Of a stretch of 47,985 bases of DNA, positions 14,719 to 23,350 are shown piece by piece; the first letter of the stretch is position 1, and every line of letters begins with the position of its first letter. The DNA is taken from contig JAGACA010000004.1 in assembly GCA_017614315.1 (NCBI GenBank), positions 1 through 47,985 of the forward strand. The letters are read 5' to 3'. The translations under genes and the position numbers were made by a program. This DNA comes from Clostridia bacterium. GTDB taxonomy: Bacteria > Bacillota > Clostridia > Christensenellales > CAG-138. Below the pieces are notes generated by a model that saw nothing but the letters and a program-made list of their open reading frames with translations, had not been told where the DNA came from and ran no database searches.

Positions 14719-17079
14719 ATGTACAGGGTAGTAAAACGTGACGGCAAGGTCGCCGAGTTCGACATCAAAAAGATCTCTGCCGCGCTCACCAAGGCGTTCG
14801 ACGCCTGCAATAAACAGTACCATCCGTCCATCATTGACATGCTCGCTCTGCGCGTATGCGCCGATTTCGAGCCGAAGATCGTCAACGATCAGATCGCCGT
14901 CGAGGATATCCAGGACAGCGCTGAAAAGGTCCTCTCCGAGGCCGGTTACTCCGACGTATCGAAGAGCTACATCCTCTACCGCAAGCAGCGCGAGAAGATC
15001 AGGAACGTCGGCTCGACCTTCCTCGATTACAAGGATCTCGTTGACAATTACCTCAACATCAACGACTGGCGCGTCAAGGAAAACTCAACCGTCACCTATT
15101 CCGTCGGCGGACTCATCCTTTCCAATTCCGGCGCCATCACCGCCAATTACTGGCTTTCCGAGGTTTACGATAAAGAAGTCGCCGAGGCGCATCGTTCCGC
15201 CGCCATTCATCTCCACGACCTTTCCATGCTCACCGGCTACTGCGCCGGCTGGAGCCTGAGGCAGCTCATCAAGGAAGGTCTCGGCGGAGTTCCCGGCAAG
15301 ATCACCTCGTCTCCCGCAAGTCATCTTTCCACGCTCTGCAATCAGATGGTCAACTTCCTCGGCATCATGCAGAACGAATGGGCGGGCGCGCAGGCGTTCA
15401 GCTCCTTCGACACCTATCTTGCTCCCTTCGTAAAGGTCGACAATCTCACCCAGAAGGAAGTCAAGCAGTGCATCCAGAGCTTCGTCTACGGCGTCAATAC
15501 GCCAAGCCGCTGGGGCACGCAGGCACCGTTCTCCAATATCACCCTTGACTGGGTCGTCCCGAAGGACATGGCGAACCTGCCTGCGATCGTCGGCGGCAAG
15601 GAGATGAACTTCACCTACGGCGACTGCAAGAAGGAAATGGACATGGTCAACAAGGCGTTCATCGAGATCATGATCGAGGGCGACGCCAACGGCCGCGGCT
15701 TCCAGTATCCGATCCCCACCTATTCCATCACCAGGGACTTCGATTGGTCCGAGACCGAGAACAACAAGCTCCTGTTCGAGATGAGCGCGAAATACGGCAC
15801 CCCCTATTTCTCGAACTACATCAACTCCGATATGGAGCCGACCGACGTTCGCTCCATGTGCTGCAGGCTGCGCCTCGACCTCCGCGAGCTCAGGAAAAAA
15901 TCCGGCGGCTTCTTCGGCTCCGGCGAATCCACCGGCTCCGTCGGCGTCGTCACGATCAATATGCCCCGCATAGCCTATCTTGCCGAGGATGAGAAGGACT
16001 TCTACACCCGCCTCGACAGGCTGATGGATCTTTCCGCCCGCTCCTTAAAGACCAAGCGCACCGTCATCACCAAGCTGCTTGAGGCCGGGCTCTATCCCTA
16101 CACCAAGCGCTACCTCGGCACCTTCGCGAACCACTTCTCCACCATCGGCCTTATCGGCATGAACGAGGTCGGCCTCAACGCCAAGTGGATCAGGAAGGAT
16201 CTCACCCACAAGGAAGCGCAGGAGTTCGCGAAGGACGTGCTCAACCACATGCGCGAGCGTCTTTCCGATTATCAGGAAAAATACGGCGACCTCTACAACT
16301 TAGAGGCTACCCCCGCCGAGAGCACGACCTACCGCTTCGCGAAGCATGACAAGGCCAAGTATCCCGACATAATCACCGCGAACGAGAACGGCACCCCCTA
16401 CTACACCAACTCCTCGCATCTGCCAGTCGGCTATACCGAGGATATCTTCTCCGCCCTCGACATTCAGGACGGCCTGCAGACCCTTTACACCTCCGGCACC
16501 GTCTTCCACGCCTTCCTCGGCGAGAAGCTGCCCGACTGGAAGGCCTGCGCCGACCTCGTCAGGAAGATCGCGGAGAACTACCGCCTGCCCTACTACACCA
16601 TGAGCCCGACCTATTCGGTCTGTGCGGATCACGGCTATATCAAGGGCGAGCATTTCTCCTGCCCGACCTGCGGCAGAAAGACCGAGGTCTACAGCCGCAT
16701 CACCGGCTATTACCGTCCCGTCCAGAACTGGAACGACGGCAAGGCGCAGGAGTTCAAGGATCGTCAGACCTACGTCATCGAGCGTTCTGTCCTCACCCAT
16801 AACGGCGTGCTCGAGCCGGTCGCCGCGGACGCGGAGCCGGTTAACGGCGGCGAGGAGAAGACGATGCTCTTCGTATCCCACACCTGCCCCAACTGCCGCA
16901 CGGCGAAGACCGTCCTCGACAACGCGGGCGTCGCGTATGAGACCGTCGTTGCGGACGACTCGATCGATCTCGTCAACAAGTACGGCATCACCCAGGCGCC
17001 GACCCTTGTAAAGGTCACTGCGGCGGGCGCGGAGCAGTACAAGGGTGTTTCGGAGATCCTCGGCATGCTTAAGCGCTGA
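14719..17079 (+). CDS. nrdD: Anaerobic ribonucleoside-triphosphate reductase with C-terminal thioredoxin-like domain
   Basis: A 786-residue class III ribonucleotide reductase, which reduces NTPs to dNTPs with a glycyl radical and so works only without oxygen. An N-terminal ATP-cone (VVKRDGKVAEFDIKKISAAL, about 1-90) gives allosteric control. The barrel carries conserved Cys in LTGYCAGW and in SMCCRL (C381/C382), a Zn site (VCADHGY ... FSCPTCG) and the glycyl-radical loop SRITGYYRPVQNW with Gly663. Unusually, the last ~75 residues are a glutaredoxin/thioredoxin-like domain with CPNC at C723-C726, joined by an Ala/Glu-rich linker. That suggests the enzyme carries its own disulfide reductant. 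The activase gene nrdG, usually next door, is absent. ATG 14719 follows AGGGGGAAA; a GTG at 14698 is a poorer start. Confidence 0.93.
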   Translation: MYRVVKRDGKVAEFDIKKISAALTKAFDACNKQYHPSIIDMLALRVCADFEPKIVNDQIAVEDIQDSAEKVLSEAGYSDVSKSYILYRKQREKIRNVGSTFLDYKDLVDNYLNINDWRVKENSTVTYSVGGLILSNSGAITANYWLSEVYDKEVAEAHRSAAIHLHDLSMLTGYCAGWSLRQLIKEGLGGVPGKITSSPASHLSTLCNQMVNFLGIMQNEWAGAQAFSSFDTYLAPFVKVDNLTQKEVKQCIQSFVYGVNTPSRWGTQAPFSNITLDWVVPKDMANLPAIVGGKEMNFTYGDCKKEMDMVNKAFIEIMIEGDANGRGFQYPIPTYSITRDFDWSETENNKLLFEMSAKYGTPYFSNYINSDMEPTDVRSMCCRLRLDLRELRKKSGGFFGSGESTGSVGVVTINMPRIAYLAEDEKDFYTRLDRLMDLSARSLKTKRTVITKLLEAGLYPYTKRYLGTFANHFSTIGLIGMNEVGLNAKWIRKDLTHKEAQEFAKDVLNHMRERLSDYQEKYGDLYNLEATPAESTTYRFAKHDKAKYPDIITANENGTPYYTNSSHLPVGYTEDIFSALDIQDGLQTLYTSGTVFHAFLGEKLPDWKACADLVRKIAENYRLPYYTMSPTYSVCADHGYIKGEHFSCPTCGRKTEVYSRITGYYRPVQNWNDGKAQEFKDRQTYVIERSVLTHNGVLEPVAADAEPVNGGEEKTMLFVSHTCPNCRTAKTVLDNAGVAYETVVADDSIDLVNKYGITQAPTLVKVTAAGAEQYKGVSEILGMLKR

Positions 17080-17228
17080 TATACGGCCTCAAAAGGGATC
17101 CTTTTGCGCCCTGCTTCGTTGAAAATGCTCGAAAGTCTATAAAAAGTATTCCTGCGCTTTTCGCCTCGCACGGCACAAAAAACTCCTCTTTTGAGACGCA
17201 GGCGGTTTTCAGCCGTAAAACAAAAAGA
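17080..17228. repeat. Structured spacer after nrdD, probably a dispersed repeat
   Basis: No gene is seen. It starts with the palindrome aaaagggatccttttg and continues with T- and C-rich stretches. An 11-bp arm, ggttttcagcc (17204-17214), is complementary to ggctgaaaacc at 17282-17292, so the terminator between can be enclosed in a larger stem. The rest up to 17344 holds nothing recognisable apart from the terminator. Confidence 0.35.
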
Positions 17229-17266
17229 TATCCGGGGATATTCCGTATCCCCGGATCGTTTTGTTT
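17229..17266 (+). terminator. Strong terminator after nrdD
   Basis: 11-bp perfect stem atccggggata / tatccccggat with loop ttccg, then cgttttgttt. Confidence 0.85.
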
Positions 17267-17344
17267 CTTGGGCTTATTAAGGGCTGAAAACCCGCATCTC
17301 CTTAAGCGAATGCACCCTTGTTCGCTCTTTTTTTATTCTTATCA

Positions 17345-17373
17345 TTGACCGCGGAGCTCGGTTGTGATAAAAT
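17345..17373 (+). promoter_or_regulatory. Promoter of the PLP enzyme/SDR operon
   Basis: TTGACC, 17 bp, TAAAAT. Confidence 0.55.
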
Positions 17374-17414
17374 AATACGGTTATTTATACCCATTCATCA
17401 AAGGACGGAATAAT

Positions 17415-18581
17415 ATGGATCTTTTTGACAAATGCGTAAACGACCTCGTCATAAAGACGAGGGAAGAAGGCGTCTACCCCTATTTCCACTGCCTCGAATC
17501 CCGCCAGGACGTAGAGGTCATTATGGAGGGCAAGCGCCGGATCATGCTCGGATCGAATAACTATCTGGGTCTTACGGTCAACCCCCGCGTGATAAAGGCC
17601 GGCGTCGAGGCGCTCGAAAGGTACGGCTCCGGCTGTTCCGGCTCCCGATTCTTGAACGGCACGCTCGATCTGCACATACAGCTCGAAAAGGAGCTCGGCG
17701 AGTTCCTTCACAAGGAGGCCGTTATGACCTTCTCGACGGGCTTCCAGTCGAATCTCGGCATAATCAGCGCCATAGTCGGCAGAAACGACTACATGATCTG
17801 CGACAAGGAGAACCACGCCTCCATTTACGACGGCTGCAAGCTCTCCTACGGCAAGATGCTGAGGTACCGCCACGCCGATATGGAGGATCTAGAGGAACAG
17901 CTCAAAAGGGTGCCCGACTCCGCGGGCAAGCTCATAATCACCGACGGCGTTTTCTCCATGAGCGGCGACATCGCGAAGCTTCCCGAGATAGTGGAGCTTG
18001 CGCATAAATACGGCGCGAGGATCATGGTCGACGACGCGCACGGTCTGGGCGTTCTGGGCGAGAACGGCCGCGGCACGGCCGACTATTTCGGCCTGACCGA
18101 TCAGGTCGATCTCATCATGGGCACCTTCTCGAAGAGCCTTGCATCCATCGGCGGCTTCGTCGCGGGCGATCTCCGCGTCATCGACTGGGCAAGGCACTGC
18201 TCGAGGCCGTTCATATTCTGCGCTTCGATACCCCCCGCATCCTGCGCGACCGCGCTTGAGGCGCTCCGCATAATGAAGGAGGATCCGACCCTGCCGAAGC
18301 ATCTTCTCGATCTTGCCGCGCATATGCGAAACGGCCTGAGGGCTCGCGGCGTCGCCATAAAGGACAGCATCACGCCTATAATCCCCATCTATACGTACAG
18401 CCTCGAGCGCACCTTCCAGAAGGTCAAGGAGCTCTATGACGAGGGCGTTTACGTCAATCCCGTCATACCTCCAGCGACTCCCGCCGACGAGTGTCTGCTT
18501 CGCACGAGCTATATGGCGACGCACACGACGGAGCTTCTTGACGAGGCGCTCGACATAATCGAAAAGGTCATCAAGGAATAA
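17415..18581 (+). CDS. Alpha-oxoamine synthase family PLP enzyme (serine palmitoyltransferase-like)
   Basis: A 388-residue fold-type I PLP enzyme. The family condenses an amino acid with an acyl-CoA: Kbl (glycine + acetyl-CoA), BioF (alanine + pimeloyl thioester) and serine palmitoyltransferase. Visible motifs are LGSNNYLGLTVNPRV (about 46-60), GSGCSGSRFLNGTLDLH (about 73-89), DKENHASIYDG, VDDAHGLGVLGENGRG and GTFSKSLASIGGF, where K240 should bind PLP. The SGSRFLNGTLD stretch and N-terminal YPYFHCLES look closer to what I recall of bacterial serine palmitoyltransferases than to Kbl, which has VRFICGTQD-like sequence. A reductase of the right class follows 5 bp later. An automatic label may read glycine C-acetyltransferase; which acyl-CoA it uses is open. 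Confidence 0.85.
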   Translation: MDLFDKCVNDLVIKTREEGVYPYFHCLESRQDVEVIMEGKRRIMLGSNNYLGLTVNPRVIKAGVEALERYGSGCSGSRFLNGTLDLHIQLEKELGEFLHKEAVMTFSTGFQSNLGIISAIVGRNDYMICDKENHASIYDGCKLSYGKMLRYRHADMEDLEEQLKRVPDSAGKLIITDGVFSMSGDIAKLPEIVELAHKYGARIMVDDAHGLGVLGENGRGTADYFGLTDQVDLIMGTFSKSLASIGGFVAGDLRVIDWARHCSRPFIFCASIPPASCATALEALRIMKEDPTLPKHLLDLAAHMRNGLRARGVAIKDSITPIIPIYTYSLERTFQKVKELYDEGVYVNPVIPPATPADECLLRTSYMATHTTELLDEALDIIEKVIKE

Positions 18582-18586
18582 CCGGT

Positions 18587-19375
18587 ATGCAGAGGATCGT
18601 TGTGATCACCGGCGCGACGAGCGGCATAGGGCTCGCCATGGCGGAGGAGTTCTCCCAAAGGGGGGATAAGGTCTATTGTCTTGCCCGCAGGGAAGCTCCG
18701 ATCCCCGAAGGAGCCGTATTCATTCCCTGCGATGTCACGGACGAAGCGCGCGCCGCGGAAGCGATAAAAGAAGTGATCTCCCGCGAGAGCAGGATCGACG
18801 TGCTGATAAACAACGCGGGCTTCGGCATATCCGGCGCGGTCGAGTTCACCGAGCTTTCCGACGCGAAAAAACAGCTCGACGTCAATTTCTTCGGCACGGT
18901 CAACATGACGAAGGCAGTCCTCGGACACATGAGAGAGGCGGGGAAGGGCATGATACTCAACACCTCCTCCGTCGCGGGCGTAACGCCCATACCGTATCAG
19001 ACGTATTATTCCGCCTCGAAGGCCGCGATAAACAGCTATACTATGGCGCTCGCGAACGAGGTGCGCGCGTTCGGCATAAAGGCCGCCGCGCTGATGCCGG
19101 GCGACGTGAAGACCGGCTTCACCGACGCGAGGGCGAAATCCTCGGTCGGCGCGGACGTGTATAAGTCGCTCGAAAAGTCCGTAAAGACCATGGAACACGA
19201 CGAAAGGAACGGCATGAGCCCCGTCAGGCTCGCGAAGCGCGCGTACTTCATCTCGACGAGGAAGCGCCCGAAGCCGCTCTATTCCTGCGGCTTCGCGTAT
19301 TCCCTCATCTGCACTCTCGCGAAGATACTCCCGTCAAGGTTCGTCAGCTTCGTGCTCGGAAAACTGTACGGATAA
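18587..19375 (+). CDS. Short-chain dehydrogenase/reductase
   Basis: A 262-residue classical SDR using NAD(P)H. The cofactor motif TGATSGIG lies at residues 8-15, NNAG near 72-75, Ser in NTSSVAG, and the catalytic YSASK at Y141-K145. It starts 5 bp after the upstream PLP enzyme (AAGGA RBS inside the previous stop region), so the two are surely co-transcribed and probably act in sequence. An alpha-oxoamine synthase makes a 3-keto product, and an SDR is what would reduce it, as 3-ketosphinganine reductase does (inference). The C-terminal hydrophobic patch (YSLICTLAKILPSRFVSFVLGKL) could touch the membrane, as in KDSR-like enzymes. Confidence 0.87.
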   Translation: MQRIVVITGATSGIGLAMAEEFSQRGDKVYCLARREAPIPEGAVFIPCDVTDEARAAEAIKEVISRESRIDVLINNAGFGISGAVEFTELSDAKKQLDVNFFGTVNMTKAVLGHMREAGKGMILNTSSVAGVTPIPYQTYYSASKAAINSYTMALANEVRAFGIKAAALMPGDVKTGFTDARAKSSVGADVYKSLEKSVKTMEHDERNGMSPVRLAKRAYFISTRKRPKPLYSCGFAYSLICTLAKILPSRFVSFVLGKLYG

Positions 19376-19382
19376 AAGCAAA

Positions 19383-19420
19383 AAAACAGCCGATGCTTTA
19401 CAAACATCGGCTGTTTTGTT
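19383..19420. terminator. Bidirectional terminator
   Basis: aaaacagccgatg / catcggctgtttt, between the convergent SDR and fumarase beta genes. Confidence 0.88.
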
Positions 19421-19424
19421 TCGG

Positions 19425-19982
19425 TCATTTCACGCTTTCCAGATACTCGCGTCTGCCCTTTTCGTAAAGGTTGTTTCCCTCCGCGTCGATGACCGCGACG
19501 ACGGGCAGATCCTCGACGACAAGACGCCTTACCGCTTCCGCACCGAGATCCTCATAGCAGACTATCTCCGCCGACTTGATGCAGCTCGACAGAAGCGCGC
19601 CCGCGCCGCCGATCGCGGCGAAATAGACCGCGCCGTATTTCTTCATGGCCTCGACGACCTCGGGGCTTCTTTTACCCTTGCCGATCATGCCGGTCTCGCC
19701 CTCCCTGATCAGGGTAGGGGAATACGCGTCCATGCGGTAGCTCGTGGTCGGGCCCGCGGAGCCGATGACGCTGCCGGGCTTCGCGGGAGTGGGACCCACG
19801 TAATAGATCGTCGCGTTCTTTAAGTCGAACGGGAGCTTTTCGCCCTTTTCGACCAGCTCGACGAGCCTCTTGTGCGCCGCGTCCCTCGCGGTGTAGATCA
19901 CGCCGGACAGAAGACAGGCGTCGCCGGACTTTATATCGCGGACGTTCTCACGGGTGATGGGGAGCTTGATCCTCTTTTCCAT
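19425..19982 (-). CDS. Fe-S hydro-lyase (fumarase/mesaconase) beta subunit
   Basis: A 185-residue protein equal to the C-terminal half of class I fumarases. Conserved stretches are LLSGVIYTARDAAHKRL, the GPTTSYRMD substrate loop (about residues 78-86), IGKGKRS and VYFAAIGGAGALLSSCI. With the alpha subunit it forms a [4Fe-4S] dehydratase for fumarate/malate; related two-subunit enzymes handle tartrate or mesaconate/citramalate. It starts 10 bp after the alpha subunit with GAGGTG as RBS. Last gene of the citE-citF-alpha-beta operon and ends at a bidirectional terminator. Confidence 0.9.
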   Translation of the reverse strand: MEKRIKLPITRENVRDIKSGDACLLSGVIYTARDAAHKRLVELVEKGEKLPFDLKNATIYYVGPTPAKPGSVIGSAGPTTSYRMDAYSPTLIREGETGMIGKGKRSPEVVEAMKKYGAVYFAAIGGAGALLSSCIKSAEIVCYEDLGAEAVRRLVVEDLPVVAVIDAEGNNLYEKGRREYLESVK

Positions 19983-19992
19983 AGCGCACCTC

Positions 19993-20832
19993 TTATAAAA
20001 CAGCGGTCTTGTGCCTTGTCACGTGGCAGTTGATGTTGACGGCGACGGGGAGCCCGGCGATATGCGTCGGCATCTGTTCGATGTTCACGGCAAGCGCCGT
20101 TGTTTTTCCGCCTAAGCCCTGCGGCCCCACGCCGAGTGAATTGATCTTATCAAGCATCTCGGCCTCGAGCTCGGCGTAGAACGTGTCGGGGTTCCTCTCG
20201 TCGGTCGAGCGCATGAGCGCCTTCTTCGCAAGGTACGCCGCCTTGTCGAACGTGCCTCCGATACCCACGCCCACGATGACGGGCGGGCAGGGATTGGGGC
20301 CGGCCTCCTCGACGGCCTTCAAAATGAACGCCTTCACGCCTTCTATGCCGTCGGAGGGCTTGAGCATCGCAAGCCCAGACATGTTCTCGCTCCCGAAGCC
20401 CTTTGGGGCGACAGTTATCTCCAGCTTATCGCCGGGGACTATCTCGGTATAGAGCATGGCGGGGGTGTTATCGCCCGTATTCACGCGGCGAAGAGGATCC
20501 TTTACGACGGACTTCCTCAAATAGCCCTCGGTATAGCCCTTCCTCACGCCCTCGTCGACCGCTTCCTTCAGGTCGCCTGCGATGTGGACGTCCTGACCTA
20601 TCTTCAAAAACACACAGCACATGCCGGTATCCTGACAGATGGGGACGAGATCGCGCTCCGCGATGCCGTAGTTTTCGATCATCTTGTCGAGTATACCGCA
20701 CGCGGTCGGCCACGGCTCGGAGGCGCGCGCCTCCTCTATGCGGCGCTTAACGTCGCCGGGAAGCAGACAGTTCGCCTCGACGGCGAGCCGCGACACGGTA
20801 TCGGTGATGAGGGCGGCGTTTATCTCTCTCAT
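19993..20832 (-). CDS. Fe-S hydro-lyase (fumarase/mesaconase) alpha subunit
   Basis: A 279-residue protein equal to the N-terminal half of class I fumarases. Three cysteine-bearing motifs expected to hold the [4Fe-4S] cluster are present: QDTGMC (about residue 66), GPNPCPP (about 184) and NINCHVTRHK near the C-terminus. The start codon overlaps the stop of citF (ATGA), so translation is coupled. Physical linkage to a citrate-lyase-type pair suggests the hydro-lyase feeds or drains that reaction: fumarate/malate if citrate lyase, mesaconate/citramalate if citramalate lyase. Confidence 0.9.
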   Translation of the reverse strand: MREINAALITDTVSRLAVEANCLLPGDVKRRIEEARASEPWPTACGILDKMIENYGIAERDLVPICQDTGMCCVFLKIGQDVHIAGDLKEAVDEGVRKGYTEGYLRKSVVKDPLRRVNTGDNTPAMLYTEIVPGDKLEITVAPKGFGSENMSGLAMLKPSDGIEGVKAFILKAVEEAGPNPCPPVIVGVGIGGTFDKAAYLAKKALMRSTDERNPDTFYAELEAEMLDKINSLGVGPQGLGGKTTALAVNIEQMPTHIAGLPVAVNINCHVTRHKTAVL

Positions 20833-22235
20833 GCTCTGACCTCCCTAATGTGGTCGATGACCGTTCCGTCGCGGTAGATGACGTCGGCGACCACGCGCTC
20901 GCCGATCGCGGGCTTTAACGGCGCTCCGCTCGTCTTCTCCGCAAGCTCCTTGAGCTCACGGATGTCCATGACCTTTATGCCCGCGTCCTTAAGGCGGAGC
21001 TTAAGCTCCTCGTCCTTCGGATTGACGGCGACGCCCTTCTGCGTCACCAACACGTCGATCGTCGAGCCGGGCGTGGATATGCAGGTCACGCGGTCGGTAA
21101 CGATGGGCAGTCTTGCCCTCGAAATCGGGGCGATTATCATGGCGAGCTTCGCGCCCGCCGCGGTATCGGAATGTCCGCCCGAGCCGCCCATAATGCGCCC
21201 GTCGGAATCGGTATGCACGTTGATGTTGAAATCGGTGTCTATCTCGGTCGCGCCGAGTATCACCACGTCGAGGCTGTCGACGACGGCGCTCTTTGCGAAA
21301 GGAGAGGCGTAATGCGTAGCGGATATCTCCCTGTGGCGGGGATCCGACCTGATCGACTCGACCGCCTTAAGGTCGAAGCACTGCACGTCGAGGAGCGACT
21401 CAAAGCAGCCCTCGCGAAGCATGTCGACCATATAGCCGGTAATGCCGCCGAGGCCGAAGCTGCCGCGGATCTCCTCCTTCAGCATCACGTCCTTAAGGTA
21501 CTTTGCGGCGGCAAGCGACGCGCCGCCGGCGCCGGTCTGGAAGCTGAATCCTTCCTTCAGAAGGCCGGACGCCCTAATAACGTCGACCGCGGTCTCGGCC
21601 ATCCTGAGCCCGACCGGGTCGCGGGTGATCTTGGTGGTGCCGGAGACTATCCCCGCGGGATCGCCTATCGACTCGACCGCGACGACCGCGTCGACGTCGG
21701 TCTCGGGTATCGACCATCCGGTAAGAGGATAGGGACGGAGCCCGTCGGTGACGGCTATGACATAGCGGGCGTTCTTCGCGTCGGGAATGGCGTATCCCAA
21801 AGAGCCGCAGGCGGATCTGCCCTCCGAGCCCTTGAGATTGCCCATCGGATCGCAGGCAGGAGCCGCTATGAACGCTACGTCGACAGGCGTCCTGCCGTTT
21901 TCGATGTCGGCGGGACGTCCGCCGTGCGTGCGGAACTGAACGGGGTTTTTCATCCAGCCCGAGGATATGAACGAGCCGAGACCCGAGGACATATAGTCCG
22001 TCAGTATCGTAGTCACGACGCCGTTCTTTATGTGCTCCGCAAGGGGTTTATGCACGTCGAAAAGCGAGCTTGCGTTTACCGTAAGATCCTTTATGCCGAG
22101 CGCCGCGATCTCGTCCATTACCATATTGAGGACGTGATCGCCGTTCCTAAGATGATGGTGGAAGGAGATCGTCATCCCGTCCTTAAGGCCGGAATCGAGT
22201 ATGGCGTGTTTAAGATCCTTTGCGAGCTTATTCAT
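20829..22235 (-). CDS. citF: Citrate lyase-type alpha subunit (acyl carrier/CoA transferase)
   Basis: A 468-residue CitF-family protein. In citrate lyase this subunit swaps acetyl for citryl on the carrier protein CitD. Family blocks are SFHHHLRNGDHVLNMVMDE, FRTHGGRPADIENG, SGSF-type GSEGRSACGSL and TQKGVAVNPKDEEL near the C-terminus. ATG 22235 follows AGGTGAG and overlaps the end of citE by 8 bp; an upstream in-frame extension would lie wholly inside citE. The partner CitD carrier is not in the window. The substrate may be citrate or citramalate. Confidence 0.9.
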   Translation of the reverse strand: MNKLAKDLKHAILDSGLKDGMTISFHHHLRNGDHVLNMVMDEIAALGIKDLTVNASSLFDVHKPLAEHIKNGVVTTILTDYMSSGLGSFISSGWMKNPVQFRTHGGRPADIENGRTPVDVAFIAAPACDPMGNLKGSEGRSACGSLGYAIPDAKNARYVIAVTDGLRPYPLTGWSIPETDVDAVVAVESIGDPAGIVSGTTKITRDPVGLRMAETAVDVIRASGLLKEGFSFQTGAGGASLAAAKYLKDVMLKEEIRGSFGLGGITGYMVDMLREGCFESLLDVQCFDLKAVESIRSDPRHREISATHYASPFAKSAVVDSLDVVILGATEIDTDFNINVHTDSDGRIMGGSGGHSDTAAGAKLAMIIAPISRARLPIVTDRVTCISTPGSTIDVLVTQKGVAVNPKDEELKLRLKDAGIKVMDIRELKELAEKTSGAPLKPAIGERVVADVIYRDGTVIDHIREVRA

Positions 22236-23109
22236 CGATCTCACCTGCCAATCCCAATGCTTTTGCCGCTTCAAGCGTCTGGCGCGCGCGCTCGACTATG
22301 GGCTTGTCGATCATCTTGCCGAACAGGGACACCGCGCCCTTGCCCTGCTCCTTGCCCTTTCTTATTGCCTCGAATACGAGCTTCGCGTATTCGATATCCT
22401 TCGCGCTCGGGCTGAATACGCGGTTGATGACCTTCACGTGACGGGGAGCGATCGCGGACTTGCCCGTGAAGCCGAGGCTCTTCGCGTACTCGGCGTCGGC
22501 TTCCGCGCCGTCGTCGTCGTTCACGTCGGTAAAGGGCGTATCGTAAACGTCCACGCCCGCAGCCCTCGCTGCGACGACCAGACGCTTCCTCGCGTAGTCG
22601 ATCTCGTTGCCTGCCTTCGTGCGCTTGCAGCGAAGATCGGCGGTAAGATCCTCGCCTCCCAGGAATATCGCGGCTACGCGCGGCGAAGCGGAGGCGATCG
22701 CATACGCGTTCTCGACGCCGAGAGCGGTCTCGATGAGAGGTATCAGGCGGACGGAACCGACCTCGAGGCCCGAACGCTTCTCGACCTCGGCGATGTACGC
22801 GTCGACGGTCCTTATATCCTCCGCGCAGCTTGCCTTCGGAGGCATAATGAGATCGGGCTTGAGGGGTATTATCGCGTCGAGATCGTGCTTCCAATAGGCG
22901 GTGTCGATCGAATTGATCCTAACCGTGATCTCAACACCGGCAAAGCCCATGCGCTCGATGGCGCTCCTGACCAGAAGCCTCGCCGCGTCCTTTTCGTCGG
23001 GCGAGACGGCGTCCTCAAGATCCAAAATAATGCTGTCGGCTCCGAGCGAGTCGCCGTTTATTATCATGTTCGGCGTGTTGCCCGGCAAAAAAAGCATGCT
23101 CCTTCGCAT
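22228..23109 (-). CDS. citE: Citrate lyase-type beta subunit (citryl/citramalyl lyase)
   Basis: A 293-residue CitE/HpcH-aldolase family TIM barrel. MRRSMLFLPGNTPNMI at the N-terminus, DSIILDLEDAVSPDEKDAAR (metal-binding Glu/Asp, about 28-47), RINSIDT and IFLGGEDLTADL (about 149-160) are all typical. It cleaves a (3S)-citryl or citramalyl thioester to acetyl thioester plus oxaloacetate or pyruvate with Mg2+. First gene of the operon, with a good promoter and RBS GGAGG. citD normally precedes citE in citrate lyase operons; here only the promoter and leader do. Confidence 0.92.
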   Translation of the reverse strand: MRRSMLFLPGNTPNMIINGDSLGADSIILDLEDAVSPDEKDAARLLVRSAIERMGFAGVEITVRINSIDTAYWKHDLDAIIPLKPDLIMPPKASCAEDIRTVDAYIAEVEKRSGLEVGSVRLIPLIETALGVENAYAIASASPRVAAIFLGGEDLTADLRCKRTKAGNEIDYARKRLVVAARAAGVDVYDTPFTDVNDDDGAEADAEYAKSLGFTGKSAIAPRHVKVINRVFSPSAKDIEYAKLVFEAIRKGKEQGKGAVSLFGKMIDKPIVERARQTLEAAKALGLAGEIDE

Positions 23110-23151
23110 CTTAACCTCCGTTTGAAAAAGGTTTTGTTGTCCTGACTATTC

Positions 23152-23180
23152 ATTATACCGCGGCAGACTTGTTTTTTCAA
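23152..23180 (-). promoter_or_regulatory. Promoter of the citE-citF-hydro-lyase operon
   Basis: Minus strand: TTGAAA, 17 bp, TATAAT. Confidence 0.75.
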
Positions 23181-23268
23181 GTGCCGCACGAATAAAACAG
23201 ACCACGTTCGGCGGCTGGGAAGCTTCGCCCGACCCACATATTTCCTGCGTCGTTTTTCGGGCGTAAAG

Positions 23269-23297
23269 TTGAAAAAAACGTCGGAATATGATATAAT
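23269..23297 (+). promoter_or_regulatory. Promoter of the large dockerin protein gene
   Basis: TTGAAA, 17 bp, TATAAT. In the leader, ctgcgg (23314-23319) and ccgcag (23324-23329) form a small hairpin around a 4-nt loop, without a U-tract. Confidence 0.75.
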
Positions 23298-23350
23298 AAA
23301 TCTAACTATGGACCTGCGGCCTGCCGCAGACGATCACGCGAGGTTTTGAT

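Noticed and set aside
17080-17414. Riboswitch before the PLP enzyme gene
   Set aside because: No known riboswitch core could be recognised, and the structured part lies before, not after, the likely promoter at 17345.
21171-22415. Plus-strand frame opposite citF
   Set aside because: citF is unmistakable; this frame is low-complexity shadow.
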